Under the pieces are notes generated by a model. The model was not told the DNA's origin. It worked only from the letters and a program-made list of their open reading frames with translations, and did not search any database. Positions 25,562-35,314 of a DNA stretch of 64,000 nucleotides are shown here, piece by piece; the first letter of the stretch is position 1, and each line of letters opens with the position of its first letter. The DNA is from G963665925 sp963676345. Lineage in GTDB: Bacteria; Bacillota; Clostridia; Peptostreptococcales; Acidaminobacteraceae. A program made the position numbers and the translations under genes. The stretch is from assembly GCA_963676345.2 (NCBI GenBank), contig CAXXTS010000001.1, positions 806,001 through 870,000 on the forward strand. The letters run 5' to 3'.

Positions 25562-28447
25562 CTATTCGACAATTTCTTCTTGATTTTCTGGTTCTAGGCC
25601 GAAATATGCTGCGTAAATGTCGCGTACAATCGGCGCGGCGTATCCGCCGTGACCCCCTTGCGGAATCATAGTAACCACTGCAATCTCAGGCGCCTCATAT
25701 GGCGCAAAAGATACAAACCATGTAAAGTTATCATACGTATCTCTATAACTGTTAATATCTTCATCTTCTAGTTCAACAAAACTCATGTCTTTAATTGCCT
25801 GACGCAGTGAACTTTCATAATCAAGATACCCCTGACGAATGAGCAAGTTGATTTTACTTTCGATACGCTCTACTTCGCTTTGATCTCGAAGCATGCGCTT
25901 TCTCTTTTCAAGTCCTGCAATTTCGTCATTGCGCATGATTAATATTTCTCTAGCTCTAGCTTCTACTGATGGCAAATCTAGGTTCGGGTCAAAATTATGA
26001 ATGTTGTCCCGCAAATACTTTACTTCATCAACCGGCGGAATCATCCCTTCCTTTTCTGCAGTACCTGTTTTTGCTGCCACAGTAATTGGAAACTTTTGAA
26101 ATATTCTCGCTGTCCCTGAATCTTCTTGTGTTGCCTGAAGCATCCCTTTACGAAGGTGACTGAGTACGTCATTTACGACCTTGCCATCATTCATACCAGC
26201 ATTTGTCACACCATCATTCTTGTGATTAATCTGATCACCAACCGCTTTTACAAGAGAAAGTTCATATAAGTACCCATCATTGGCAAGTGTCGCTATATAG
26301 CGTGCCATTTGAAGCGGTGTATACTGATGGGCACCCTGACCAATTGACAGATTCAGCGTATCGCCTTCAAACCATTCCATCTGGTTGAAATAGCTGTACT
26401 TAATAATATCAGCAAGACCTTCAGCAGTTTCATATGAGTCTAGACCCATATCACGAAGTCGCCTTATAATGGTTCCCCTTGATGGATTTTCATCTGACCA
26501 AGAAATAATTTCAGCAACAAGTGTCTCTTTTTCCCTGTCCGTATCTATATACTCAGCAGAAAAGTAGTCATCCAGCACTTTATTGAGTTTTCTTTGAAGT
26601 GCAAACTTCAACTGTCTCTTTTTCTTTTCAGGATCAGGAATCCCCGGGTTGTTCTCATATATTTCGACACCACTCGGCTCATCCAGTCCAAACTTTTTAG
26701 AATGTTCAAGCAAGAGCTGCGTATTCATTTCAAAATCTAGTGGTTTATCATGCGCCCAGTCATAGCCTGTTGAAATATCAAAGAAATAGTAGTTGCAAGA
26801 AACCTCTATGGCTTTATAAAGGTCCGTCGGACCATGCTTCGCATGGTAGGCGTTCCAGTACCAGCACCCAAAGGTGTGTCCGCCAATTTCAATAAATCCA
26901 TCGGCAAATATCTTCTTAGTTGGATCAAGACCTTCCAGCATAGCGGCAAAACCCGTGACCATTTTGTAAGTAGACCCAGGCTGAACTGCAGTCATTGCTG
27001 CAAGATTATAAAGTGGTCTGGGCGCAAGTGGATTTCTCGAATTCTCAGGCTGAAGATCTGCCCAGTCACGCGCGCTGATACCTGTTGCAAAAAGATTAAC
27101 GTCATAATCAGGATAACTGGCCACAGCAAGTACTTCACCTGAGTTGACATCAACAACCACTATCGCACCAGTCTGTGCCTTAGGGAAAGTTTCCTTATAT
27201 TTATAATCGCCCCATGGACTCTCGTAGACTCCACCTTCTTGTATTTTGGAGAGACCATATTGCAAATAGGATTCTACCTTCTGCTGGAGTTCAATATCAA
27301 TGGTCAGCTGAATATTTTCACCCGAAACCGCTTCCTTGGGTTTTTTGTCTTGTTCAAGCCAGCCTAGTTCATTGGTCGGCACTTCCCTGACAAGCTTTCC
27401 AAGCGCGTCTACTTCGATATACTTCCAGCCGTCATCCCCTGTTAAGTCAAGCTCATAACTGCCTTCAATACCAACCTTACCAATCAGCTGATTCCTATCA
27501 TATCCGTTTTCAGTTATATACTTATCAATTTCATCCTGTTGGGATATCTTGCCCATATATCCGAGTACGTGCGAAGCCGTACTCCCAAATGGATAGTTCC
27601 TTTTGGGATCGATGTCTACTGAAACACCCGGAAGGTCCATGGACATTTCACTAATGCGCACCGCAACTTCCTCATCGATATTTTTTGCAACGGTTATTGG
27701 CACATACTTCCTGTATCCAAGTACTTTAAAATCATGCTTTAAGGCTAAAATTTTGTAAGCATCTTCATCAGAAACAGATTCATCAATTCCGAACTCTCGC
27801 CTGTCTCGAATAGCTCCGAAAGCCTCTTTAGCACTAATGTCATAGGGCAAGCCATACAAGTCAAGGAACCGTTCCTTGTCGATTTCAGAGTAAAACTTCA
27901 TTTTGGACTGTGAAAATGGCAGATATACCCCTTTAAGCTTGAGGATTTTCTGTGCTTCTTCATCGGTGAGAACAACGGATACCTGCTCACGACGCCTGAT
28001 TTCATCGAACAAATCTTCTGCGTCAGTATAGCCCTCATAACCATTTGAAATCAACCAGTCATCAATGTTCTTATCGTATGAGAAGTAATAGGCCCCATTT
28101 GCTATCCGGATCGGAAAATCAATATGAGTTTGGTCATATGTATCCAGTATATCGAGCAGTCTGATTGCAACTGCATTGAATTCATCTGATGAAAGTGTAC
28201 TGCCACTTACATTAATTGTAAAACTCGGCAGATTGCCCGCTAGCAAGACACCATTTCTATCGACAATTTCACCACGTTTTGCCACAACTGCAATTTGCTT
28301 CAGCCGCTTATTTACAGACAACTCACGGTAATACTCCCCATTTGTTATTGTCAGTACAGCAAGCCGTATTATCATTATGATGAATATCATGGAAAAAATG
28401 ATGATTGTTTGTATACGTCTGTCTTTCAGTTTTTTTAATATCTCCAT
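25562..28447 (-). CDS. mrdA: Penicillin-binding protein 2 (class B transpeptidase of the elongation complex)
   Basis: 961 residues, much longer than the ~630-720 of well-known PBP2 proteins. One N-terminal membrane segment, a dimerisation/pedestal region enlarged by ~100 residues (~90-260), and a transpeptidase domain with STYK (QPGSTYKMVTG, ~470), SCN (~535) and KTG (AAKTGTAEKEG, ~800). Two charged insertions interrupt the catalytic domain: ~610-680, and ~810-890 just after KTG, the latter Arg/Glu-rich and probably coiled. Context mreBCD-mrdA-minCDE-rodA supports the PBP2 role. Clostridial PBP2s are often long. Confidence 0.94.
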   Translation of the reverse strand: MEILKKLKDRRIQTIIIFSMIFIIMIIRLAVLTITNGEYYRELSVNKRLKQIAVVAKRGEIVDRNGVLLAGNLPSFTINVSGSTLSSDEFNAVAIRLLDILDTYDQTHIDFPIRIANGAYYFSYDKNIDDWLISNGYEGYTDAEDLFDEIRRREQVSVVLTDEEAQKILKLKGVYLPFSQSKMKFYSEIDKERFLDLYGLPYDISAKEAFGAIRDRREFGIDESVSDEDAYKILALKHDFKVLGYRKYVPITVAKNIDEEVAVRISEMSMDLPGVSVDIDPKRNYPFGSTASHVLGYMGKISQQDEIDKYITENGYDRNQLIGKVGIEGSYELDLTGDDGWKYIEVDALGKLVREVPTNELGWLEQDKKPKEAVSGENIQLTIDIELQQKVESYLQYGLSKIQEGGVYESPWGDYKYKETFPKAQTGAIVVVDVNSGEVLAVASYPDYDVNLFATGISARDWADLQPENSRNPLAPRPLYNLAAMTAVQPGSTYKMVTGFAAMLEGLDPTKKIFADGFIEIGGHTFGCWYWNAYHAKHGPTDLYKAIEVSCNYYFFDISTGYDWAHDKPLDFEMNTQLLLEHSKKFGLDEPSGVEIYENNPGIPDPEKKKRQLKFALQRKLNKVLDDYFSAEYIDTDREKETLVAEIISWSDENPSRGTIIRRLRDMGLDSYETAEGLADIIKYSYFNQMEWFEGDTLNLSIGQGAHQYTPLQMARYIATLANDGYLYELSLVKAVGDQINHKNDGVTNAGMNDGKVVNDVLSHLRKGMLQATQEDSGTARIFQKFPITVAAKTGTAEKEGMIPPVDEVKYLRDNIHNFDPNLDLPSVEARAREILIMRNDEIAGLEKRKRMLRDQSEVERIESKINLLIRQGYLDYESSLRQAIKDMSFVELEDEDINSYRDTYDNFTWFVSFAPYEAPEIAVVTMIPQGGHGGYAAPIVRDIYAAYFGLEPENQEEIVE

Positions 28448-28461
28448 GACTGCCTCTTCCG

Positions 28462-28947
28462 TTATCTTAAACCGTATCCGTATAGCCGTTTAAGTACATT
28501 CCCATAAATGAAAATACTTATGACACCATTTAATAGGGTTTCCAACATAAACACACTGGGAACCAGATTTCGGTCTACACTCGATCCAAAAAGATACATG
28601 ACGCCTAGCCAAATCAAATGATACGACAGGGTCGAAACGCTTGTTATTACAAATGGCGTCAAAATATTATCTTTAAAAAGCGACTCTTCGAACGAACCGA
28701 TGATCCACGCCACTATGACATATATCATCAGATTTATGAAAATCACCTTGCTTAAAAATAAGTCCTGAAATGCACCTGCAAAAAGGGCCATATAAAGACC
28801 TTCTCGTTTGCCGTAAAGTGCCCCAAAAACAACTACAAGAATCAAAGAGGTGTTTGCCAACACCCCATGTATCCTGAATACTTGAAACCACGTAGACTGC
28901 AGTATAAAATTTGTCAATGCTATGAGAAATATATATCTTGTTTTCAA
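28462..28947 (-). CDS. mreD: Rod shape-determining membrane protein MreD
   Basis: 161 residues with five or six hydrophobic helices (YIFLIALTNFILQSTWF; NTSLILVVVFGALYGKREGL; FINLMIYVIVAWIIG). It links MreC to the Rod complex. The start is placed at a TTG (28947) with AGGTGG 8 bases upstream; a longer frame from another TTG (28977) would overlap mreC and has no site. Confidence 0.9.
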   Translation of the reverse strand: MKTRYIFLIALTNFILQSTWFQVFRIHGVLANTSLILVVVFGALYGKREGLYMALFAGAFQDLFLSKVIFINLMIYVIVAWIIGSFEESLFKDNILTPFVITSVSTLSYHLIWLGVMYLFGSSVDRNLVPSVFMLETLLNGVISIFIYGNVLKRLYGYGLR

Positions 28948-28963
28948 TCGTCCACCCACCTGA

Positions 28964-29803
28964 CTACTGTCCTTCAATATCTGATGCAGGTATAACTAGG
29001 ACCTTGTTCAGTCTTTTAAAGTTCACTGAAGGCTCTACCACAACTTCTGTCAGCAAGTCATTTTCATCTACAATGATTTCTTTTATGTCTCCAATGAGTA
29101 TGCCTTTTGGATAAAGCCCCACTCCGGATGTCATGATCTTATCACCTACAACGACTTCAGCCTGTGGATCAAATAATTTTCCACGAATGACCGAGTTCAC
29201 ACTGCCTGTAATTAGACCATCAAAATCTTTATCTACACGTCTCATTTCAAATCCAATTGAACTGTTATTATCGATGATTGATATAACCTTTGCCCAATTG
29301 TCTCCCACTTCATAGACGAGACCAATCAGACCGTCTCCATTCATCACGGTTGAGTTCTTTGTTATGCCATCAGAGCGTCCCGCGTCAATCAAAAACATAT
29401 TGTACCAGTTTCCTGTATCTTTAGAAATAACACTACTGGATACATAGTTTTCGATGCGCATCCTATCTACATAATTGAGTGACGTTTTTAAAGCCCTTAA
29501 TTCTGCAAGCTCTTTGCTGTCTAGAGTATACTCCATCAGCTCCGATTTTAAGAGTTCGTTCTCAGCGCGCAACGATGCGTTCTCCTCTTGAATATTCCAA
29601 ACTTCAAGAATAGGAGTAACGCGTTCAGATACGGCATTTCCAGCCTTGGAAAATCCTTTGCTGATTGGGGCGAGAATATTGCCAGTCATATTTTCAAGAT
29701 AGGTTATATGTGTACGTCCTCCCATGGTAATTCCCATGATAGTAAGAAGCAGTATACCCAAAACAACGATCAGCCACTTTTTCCATCTACCGTCGTAATT
29801 CAT
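28964..29803 (-). CDS. mreC: Rod shape-determining protein MreC
   Basis: 279 residues: one N-terminal membrane helix (WLIVVLGILLLTIMGITM), a coiled coil (~65-105, NIQEENASLRAENELLKSEL) and the paired beta-barrel domain (SSVISKDTGNWYNMFLIDAG; GLIGLVYEVGDNWAKVISI). It acts outside the membrane in the elongation complex. GGAGG precedes the ATG. Confidence 0.96.
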   Translation of the reverse strand: MNYDGRWKKWLIVVLGILLLTIMGITMGGRTHITYLENMTGNILAPISKGFSKAGNAVSERVTPILEVWNIQEENASLRAENELLKSELMEYTLDSKELAELRALKTSLNYVDRMRIENYVSSSVISKDTGNWYNMFLIDAGRSDGITKNSTVMNGDGLIGLVYEVGDNWAKVISIIDNNSSIGFEMRRVDKDFDGLITGSVNSVIRGKLFDPQAEVVVGDKIMTSGVGLYPKGILIGDIKEIIVDENDLLTEVVVEPSVNFKRLNKVLVIPASDIEGQ

Positions 29804-29842
29804 GGTGCCTCCATTTTTCCCGTTTACCAGTTGTCATTTCCA

Positions 29843-30877
29843 CTATCTGATGCGCTTCGGCGATAGAAATACACTCTTAAGTAAATCATAATTTTCAAGT
29901 GCGATGCCCGTTCCATGAGCAACACAGTCAAGCGGTTCTTCAGCAACGCGTACAGGCATACCTGTTTCTCTATTTATCAGTATATCAAGTCCATGTAGAA
30001 GGGCTCCCCCACCAGTCAGTACAATGCCTTGCATCATAATGTCTGATGCGAGTTCAGGTGGTGTTTTTTCAAGGGTAATTTTAATACCTTCAATAATCGA
30101 ATTGATAGGTTCTGACAGGGCACCCAGAATTTCACCCGAGCGCACCAGTTGTGTCTTAGGAAGACCCGTCAGCAGGTTTCTGCCTGTAATTTGCAGGGTC
30201 TTTTCATCCTTACTTGCAAAAGCTGAACCGATATTTATTTTGATCTCTTCAGCAGTACGCTCACCAATTGTAAGGCTGTATTCTTTTCTAATATGATGAA
30301 TGATGGCTTCGTCCATTTCATCGCCACCCACACGAATGGATCTTGATACAACAATGCCACCAAGAGAAATGACTGCAATTTCCGTTGTGCCACCACCGAC
30401 ATCAACAACCATGCTTCCTGTCGCCTCAGCAACCGGTAGACCAGCACCAATGGCAGCTGCCATCGGTTCTTCAATGAGCAGTGCATCTTTGGCACCTGCT
30501 GATAGGGCCGCTTCGATAACCGCACGCTTTTCAACCTCTGTCACACCAGATGGTACACCTACTACAACACGCGGTGCAAAGAAAATGGATCGCTTTGGAT
30601 ATGCCTGCTGAAAGAAATGCTTCATCATTTTCTGTGTGATATCAAAGTCTGCAATAACACCATCTCTAAGCGGTCTGATTGCGACAACATTTCCCGGTGT
30701 ACGTCCAATCATGCGCTTGGCTTCAAGACCAACCGCCAGTACTTCTCCTGTATCTTGCTGAAGGGCCACAACGGATGGTTCTCTAACAACAATACCTTTT
30801 GATTTTATATTTACCAAGGTATTGGCCGTTCCTAGGTCAATGCCCATATCTTTTGTAAACAGTTTCATAAAACTCAC
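29843..30877 (-). CDS. mreB: Rod shape-determining actin MreB
   Basis: 344 residues. Actin-fold ATP-binding motifs: DMGIDLGTANTLV (phosphate 1), VDVGGGTTEIAVISLGG (phosphate 2) and VLTGGGALLHGL (adenosine). It forms membrane-bound filaments that guide cell-wall synthesis. The start may be the GTG at 30877 (AAAGGGG 7 bases upstream) or the ATG three codons on. Confidence 0.98.
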   Translation of the reverse strand: MSFMKLFTKDMGIDLGTANTLVNIKSKGIVVREPSVVALQQDTGEVLAVGLEAKRMIGRTPGNVVAIRPLRDGVIADFDITQKMMKHFFQQAYPKRSIFFAPRVVVGVPSGVTEVEKRAVIEAALSAGAKDALLIEEPMAAAIGAGLPVAEATGSMVVDVGGGTTEIAVISLGGIVVSRSIRVGGDEMDEAIIHHIRKEYSLTIGERTAEEIKINIGSAFASKDEKTLQITGRNLLTGLPKTQLVRSGEILGALSEPINSIIEGIKITLEKTPPELASDIMMQGIVLTGGGALLHGLDILINRETGMPVRVAEEPLDCVAHGTGIALENYDLLKSVFLSPKRIR

Positions 30878-30895
30878 AAATGTACCCCTTTCAAG

Positions 30896-31588
30896 TCACA
30901 TGTCGCCATGGGATTTCATACTGTACCACTTCCCACGCCCTATAATCACATGATCTAAAACACGTATGCCAAGAAGCAACCCGCTTTCCGACAACCTCTT
31001 AGTTATATCCTTATCCTCTCGAGACGGTTCTGGATTTCCCGATGGATGATTATGAATCAATATTACCGACGCAGCACTGCGCCTTATGGCATTTGAAAAC
31101 ACCTCGCGGGGGTGGACAATAGATGCATTCAAACTCCCCACTGAAACAGTTTCCCATGCTGTAATTTCGTTTTTAGTATTCAAATAACAGACCCTGAACT
31201 CTTCACGCATCAGATGTCGCATTTCAGGCATGAAGACTTCTGCAATAATCTCTGGTGAGGTAACACGCCTCTTTTTCTCAAATCCACCAGAGCAGATGCG
31301 ACGTCCAAGTTCAACCGCTGCAAGAACTTGGCATGTTTTAGCTGGACCAATGCCTTTTACAGACATCAGCTCTTCTGGCGTGCATCCAGATAGGAACTGC
31401 ACCCCTTTTGACTCATCCATGCACAGTAACCTGCGCGCTAAATCAAGGGCTGAAGCATCACCAGATCCTGTTTGTATCAAAACAGCGATCAGCTCTGCTG
31501 TTGTCAGGTTTCCTGCACCCTTCTTAAGCAGTCGTTCACGCGGCATCTCACATGCCGGCATATCTTTCATACGAATGGTCTGTTTCAT
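30896..31588 (-). CDS. radC: RadC family JAB/MPN-domain protein
   Basis: 230 residues: an N-terminal helix-hairpin-helix-like part (LMSVKGIGPAKTCQVLAAVE) and a JAMM metalloprotease-type domain with HNHPSGNPEPSREDKDIT (~175). The name comes from an old, doubtful link to DNA repair; the biochemical role is not settled. It lies between maf and mreB, as in many Bacillota. Confidence 0.95.
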   Translation of the reverse strand: MKQTIRMKDMPACEMPRERLLKKGAGNLTTAELIAVLIQTGSGDASALDLARRLLCMDESKGVQFLSGCTPEELMSVKGIGPAKTCQVLAAVELGRRICSGGFEKKRRVTSPEIIAEVFMPEMRHLMREEFRVCYLNTKNEITAWETVSVGSLNASIVHPREVFSNAIRRSAASVILIHNHPSGNPEPSREDKDITKRLSESGLLLGIRVLDHVIIGRGKWYSMKSHGDM

Positions 31589-31613
31589 TATCTATTCACC
31601 TCAAGAATTAATC

Positions 31614-32192
31614 TTAGATGAACCGCATATTAAAGTGTTTTTCAAACAGAGTTTCCAGCTTGCTGACAGGTAGGCCCACTACATTGAAAAAGTCGCCTCT
31701 AATCCATTCTACAAGGGTCATCCCCTTTTCTTGGATTGCGTATGCGCCTGCTTTTCCAAATACTTCACCCGAAGCAACATAACTGTTGATTTTATCAGCA
31801 CTGAGATCTTTAAACTTGACATCCGTACATTCAAAATCAACAAATTTATTGTGTGTGCCTGCCTCGATTATTGCAATACCCGTATAAACTTGATGCAATG
31901 AACCACTGAGTTCATTTAGCATAGCAATAGCATCGTCGGCATCTGTTGGTTTGCCCATAACCTTGCCATTATATACAATTGTATCTGCGGCAATAATAAT
32001 TGTACCTGTTTCATATCTTTTTGAAACATCCAGCCCCTTTTGCAAAGCAAGACCCATAGCAATTTGCTCTGGTGTCTCATTTTCATGTACGCGTTCTTCG
32101 ATATTGCTTGCGTCTATTGTGAACTCCACACCAACACGCTCAAGTAACTCCTTGCGTCTTGGGGAATTGGATGCTAAAACAATCCTTGCCAT
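31614..32192 (-). CDS. maf: Maf-like nucleotide pyrophosphatase
   Basis: 192 residues. The start IVLASNSPRRKELLERVGV and IIAADTIVYNGKVMGKPTD (~65-85) are the Maf signatures. These enzymes hydrolyse dTTP/UTP or modified nucleotides and have been linked to septum control. Followed by radC. Confidence 0.95.
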   Translation of the reverse strand: MARIVLASNSPRRKELLERVGVEFTIDASNIEERVHENETPEQIAMGLALQKGLDVSKRYETGTIIIAADTIVYNGKVMGKPTDADDAIAMLNELSGSLHQVYTGIAIIEAGTHNKFVDFECTDVKFKDLSADKINSYVASGEVFGKAGAYAIQEKGMTLVEWIRGDFFNVVGLPVSKLETLFEKHFNMRFI

Positions 32193-32200
32193 TTTGCCTC

Positions 32201-32446
32201 CTATAATCGTTTGAATATGAGAAGAGATATGATTAAGCCAAGAATTGCCGCCAGATTAATTTGCATTTTAAATCCGATAACAAAGGTCATAACACTCAAA
32301 TCAATTGTAACTGGGTCAAAACCGATCGCTCTTCCATAAGATAGAATGGGGGCGTATTTACTGAATACATCTCCAATGATGCCTCCTATGACAAGACCTA
32401 CAAGCATGACAAGCAGAAAACTGAGCGTATGGCTAGCTTTTTTCAT
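32201..32446 (-). CDS. DUF4321 small membrane protein
   Basis: 81 residues with two or three hydrophobic helices (FLLVMLVGLVIGGIIGDVF; INLAAILGLIISLLIF). It fits DUF4321, found next to maf/radC/mreB in Clostridia. It is the first gene of the long minus-strand run. Role unknown; the location suggests envelope growth. Confidence 0.8.
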   Translation of the reverse strand: MKKASHTLSFLLVMLVGLVIGGIIGDVFSKYAPILSYGRAIGFDPVTIDLSVMTFVIGFKMQINLAAILGLIISLLIFKRL

Positions 32447-32778
32447 GCGGTCCTCCTTTTGGGTTGATTATACCATTTATTTCCATTTTATACCAACCCG
32501 ATCTCTTCTGATTATTTGACTGATTTCACCTAAACAGAGTCCACCAGTCTTAACTTTAAGTTTAGCATGGGGTATGCCTATATACAAGTTTTAATCAGGT
32601 TACAAAATAGCTGTTTACCTTTATAGTGAACATACATTTCGCATTTCAAAATGCAAAGATATATTAACAATAATGTAATCATATGGTAATATGACATTTC
32701 TTGTAATATGGTACAATATTTTTGACGTTTGGAAGCTTCCTGTATCACACTATACAAAAATCACCCTGGAGGTTATTT
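32447..32778. other. Divergent intergenic region, no gene seen
   Basis: 332 AT-rich bases between the divergent DUF4321 gene and the exported-protein gene. It must hold promoters for both. A TACAAT-like -10 for the plus gene lies near 32711, but I see no convincing -35. No hairpin or ORF stands out. Confidence 0.5.
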
Positions 32779-33624
32779 ATGAAAATTAAACCATTAGCAA
32801 TACTGTGTCTCATATTTGCCATGGGCTCGACTTCGGTCTACGCCGACTATGTCGATTCCAGCAACATTGAACATGCAGATCAGAACAACAAGGTCATACG
32901 TTCTGCCTATATTCCCTCTACAAACAAGGTGGTCATTTACCTTAACGAGGATTATGCCATCGACCCTGATTTAGCATCAGATACAGACAACTACTCTATT
33001 CCTTTTGTTAAAATAAAATCTGCTTTTGCAGAAAAGCGCACACTCAGCGCCGATGGAAAAAACGAACTGGACTGTGAGAATTATAACAAAATCACCTTAC
33101 TTACCAACTCTGCACTACACGACAAACAACGTTTTCTCATAATCACATCCCTTGGAAATGACAGCGGGGCTGAAGAAAACCTGCTCCACTCCATCGCCCA
33201 GCGTGGTCGTGTCAGGGCACCAGTATATATTAAAAGTACTGATTCAGAGTCATCTGAAACACTTGAGCTTTCTGAAACAAGTGAAACTGAAAGTAGAAAT
33301 GACATAACTGGCCAAAGCACTTCTCTAACGTATGACTCTATAGCCAGCGCAACAGCACCTGATGCCGACCATATTCGACTTGATTTTTCAGCAGATACCG
33401 AGCTGAATAAAGACCAGTGTGAAGACTATAGAAGTTACCATTTGATTTCACAAAACAATACGCATCTTTACGTACTAAAAGCTGTTATGCTCTCTCCTAA
33501 CCAAGTCATTTTAGAGACACAACCACAAACAGAAAATGCACGCTTTACGCTAACCATTGATTGGCTAGAAAACGGTGCGCGCTCTGACTGGTATGTTTAC
33601 TCGAATGGTGTAACAACAAACTAA
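32779..33624 (+). CDS. Exported protein of unknown function
   Basis: 281 residues. Cleavable signal peptide (KPLAILCLIFAMGSTSVYAD) and then a soluble, beta-rich-looking region in two similar halves: each half has a stretch like IPSTNKVVIYLNEDYAIDPD or APDADHIRLDFSADTELNKD, followed by a Y-motif and a strand ending. The halves are joined by a Ser/Glu/Thr-rich linker (~155-180). The pattern resembles paired Ig-like or SLH-associated domains, but I do not recognise the family. ATG at 32779 with CTGGAGG upstream. Monocistronic, closed by a strong hairpin. Confidence 0.7.
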   Translation: MKIKPLAILCLIFAMGSTSVYADYVDSSNIEHADQNNKVIRSAYIPSTNKVVIYLNEDYAIDPDLASDTDNYSIPFVKIKSAFAEKRTLSADGKNELDCENYNKITLLTNSALHDKQRFLIITSLGNDSGAEENLLHSIAQRGRVRAPVYIKSTDSESSETLELSETSETESRNDITGQSTSLTYDSIASATAPDADHIRLDFSADTELNKDQCEDYRSYHLISQNNTHLYVLKAVMLSPNQVILETQPQTENARFTLTIDWLENGARSDWYVYSNGVTTN

Positions 33625-33651
33625 TATCACTCATACATAGCAAAAAATATA

Positions 33652-33682
33652 AAAAATGCGATTCCAAGGGAATCGCATTTTT
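33652..33682. terminator. Bidirectional intrinsic terminator
   Basis: AAAAATGCGATTCC (33652-33665) pairs perfectly with 33669-33682 around a 3-base loop, with A-tract and T-tract at the ends. It separates the exported-protein gene from the convergent rnfB. Confidence 0.9.
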
Positions 33683-33719
33683 CACTATATCAAGACGATG
33701 GATATCGCCAATAATATGA

Positions 33720-34703
33720 CTACTTCATAATAATCGCATCTTTTGGACACTTCTTCTCACAAGCACCACAACCGATACACTTCTCAGGATCGATTTTATG
33801 TACGCTCTTCAGTTCGCCTTCGATTGCATCAACCGGACAAACCTTAGCACATAGTGTACATCCAACACACTTGTCATCAATCACTTCAGCTGTCTTACGT
33901 GCGTCAAAATCTGCCCAAATTGCCTTTGTCGGACACTTCTCAGCACAAATCATACAACCCGTACACTTGTCATAATCAATGATTGCGACATTGTCTTCAA
34001 CATGAATTGCATCAAACGGACAACTTCTCTCACAAATGCCACACGCAATACATGCAACGCTACAGTTTTTCTTAACGTGGCCACCACGCTCTTTGTTGTT
34101 ACAGTCAACAACAACCAGCTGTGAATATGGCACAAGTGAAATAACATTTTTAGGACATACTTCAATACATTTGTTACATGCTGTACACTTGTCTTCATCA
34201 ACAACAGCCACGCCGTCTTCGTTGACATGAATCGCGTCAAAAGGACAAATGCGCTCGCATGTTCCAAGTCCCATACAACCAAATGTGCATGATTTTGGTC
34301 CGCCTGCAAGCTGAGACGCCGCCAGACAATCTTCAACACCATTATAATCGTACTTATCTTGACACTTATCAGAAGTGCCTGCACACAAAACGCGTGCAAC
34401 CATTTTTACAGCGTCACCGGCTTCAAGACCCATAATACCCGCAATCGCTTGAGCACAATCAGGGCCGCCAACCGGACAGCCTGTTACTGGAGCTTCACCT
34501 GCTACAACAGCATTGGCAAAGCCACCACAGCCCGGGTAGCCACAACCACCACAGTTTGCACCAGGAAGCGCATCCAAAATTTGAACGGCTCTTGGGTCCA
34601 CCTCAACTGCAAATTTTTGAGATGCAAATGCAAGGCCAGCACCGAATAGTAGACCCAGGCCTCCAAGGCTGGCACCGGACCACAGAATACTGTTAAAATC
34701 CAT
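33720..34703 (-). CDS. rnfB: Rnf complex subunit RnfB (multi-cluster ferredoxin)
   Basis: 327 residues. N-terminal membrane helix, then a CGGCGYPGCGGFA Fe-S motif (~50-65) and at least five CxxCxxCxxxCP ferredoxin motifs (for example CMGLGTCERICPF, CTACNKCIEVCP, CIACGICERSCPF, CTGCMICAEKCP, CVGCTLCAKVCP, CIGCGACEKKCP). RnfB takes electrons from reduced ferredoxin. Longer than proteobacterial RnfB and typical of Clostridia. Last gene of rnfCDGEAB. Confidence 0.97.
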   Translation of the reverse strand: MDFNSILWSGASLGGLGLLFGAGLAFASQKFAVEVDPRAVQILDALPGANCGGCGYPGCGGFANAVVAGEAPVTGCPVGGPDCAQAIAGIMGLEAGDAVKMVARVLCAGTSDKCQDKYDYNGVEDCLAASQLAGGPKSCTFGCMGLGTCERICPFDAIHVNEDGVAVVDEDKCTACNKCIEVCPKNVISLVPYSQLVVVDCNNKERGGHVKKNCSVACIACGICERSCPFDAIHVEDNVAIIDYDKCTGCMICAEKCPTKAIWADFDARKTAEVIDDKCVGCTLCAKVCPVDAIEGELKSVHKIDPEKCIGCGACEKKCPKDAIIMK

Positions 34704-34716
34704 ATCCTTACCCTCC

Positions 34717-35298
34717 TTAAACTAGGCCCGAGAATCCAAGAAAAGCAATCGCCATCAAACTTGCAGTAACAAGTGCGATAGGGAATCCTTGAAATGGAGT
34801 CGGTACATCAGAAAGAACCAATTTTTCACGAATACCAGCAAAGAGTACAATTGCCAGCGAAAAACCAATCGCAGCCGAAATTGAGTGTACAATCGTCTGG
34901 ATTAGGTTGAAGTTATATTGAATGTTCAAAAGTGCAAGACCCAGAACAGCACAGTTCGTCGTAATCAGCGGAAGGAATACACCTAGTGCTGAATAAAGCG
35001 TCGGACTGATTTTTTGCAGTACAATTTCTACGAACTGTACAAGTGATGCGATTACTAGAATAAACGCAATCGTCTTAAGAAACTCCAGATGTAGCGGTAC
35101 AAGCAGTACATGCCACACGAAGTATGTGATAATACCAGCCAGTGTCATAACAAATGTTACAGCCATACCCATTCCGAATGCTGTCTCAACTTGCTTGGAT
35201 ACACCAAGGAATGGACAAATTCCAAGAAAACGGGATAATACAAAGTTGTTAACAAGAATGGCACTGACAACGATAATAAGAATACTAGCATTTTCCAT
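34717..35298 (-). CDS. rnfA: Rnf complex membrane subunit RnfA
   Basis: 193 residues with six hydrophobic helices. NNFVLSRFLGICPFLGVS near the start and TTNCAVLGLALL near 115 carry the conserved Cys that bind the intramembrane iron-sulfur centre between RnfA and RnfE. Confidence 0.97.
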   Translation of the reverse strand: MENASILIIVVSAILVNNFVLSRFLGICPFLGVSKQVETAFGMGMAVTFVMTLAGIITYFVWHVLLVPLHLEFLKTIAFILVIASLVQFVEIVLQKISPTLYSALGVFLPLITTNCAVLGLALLNIQYNFNLIQTIVHSISAAIGFSLAIVLFAGIREKLVLSDVPTPFQGFPIALVTASLMAIAFLGFSGLV

Positions 35299-35314
35299 TT
35301 ATGAGTGCCCCCTT

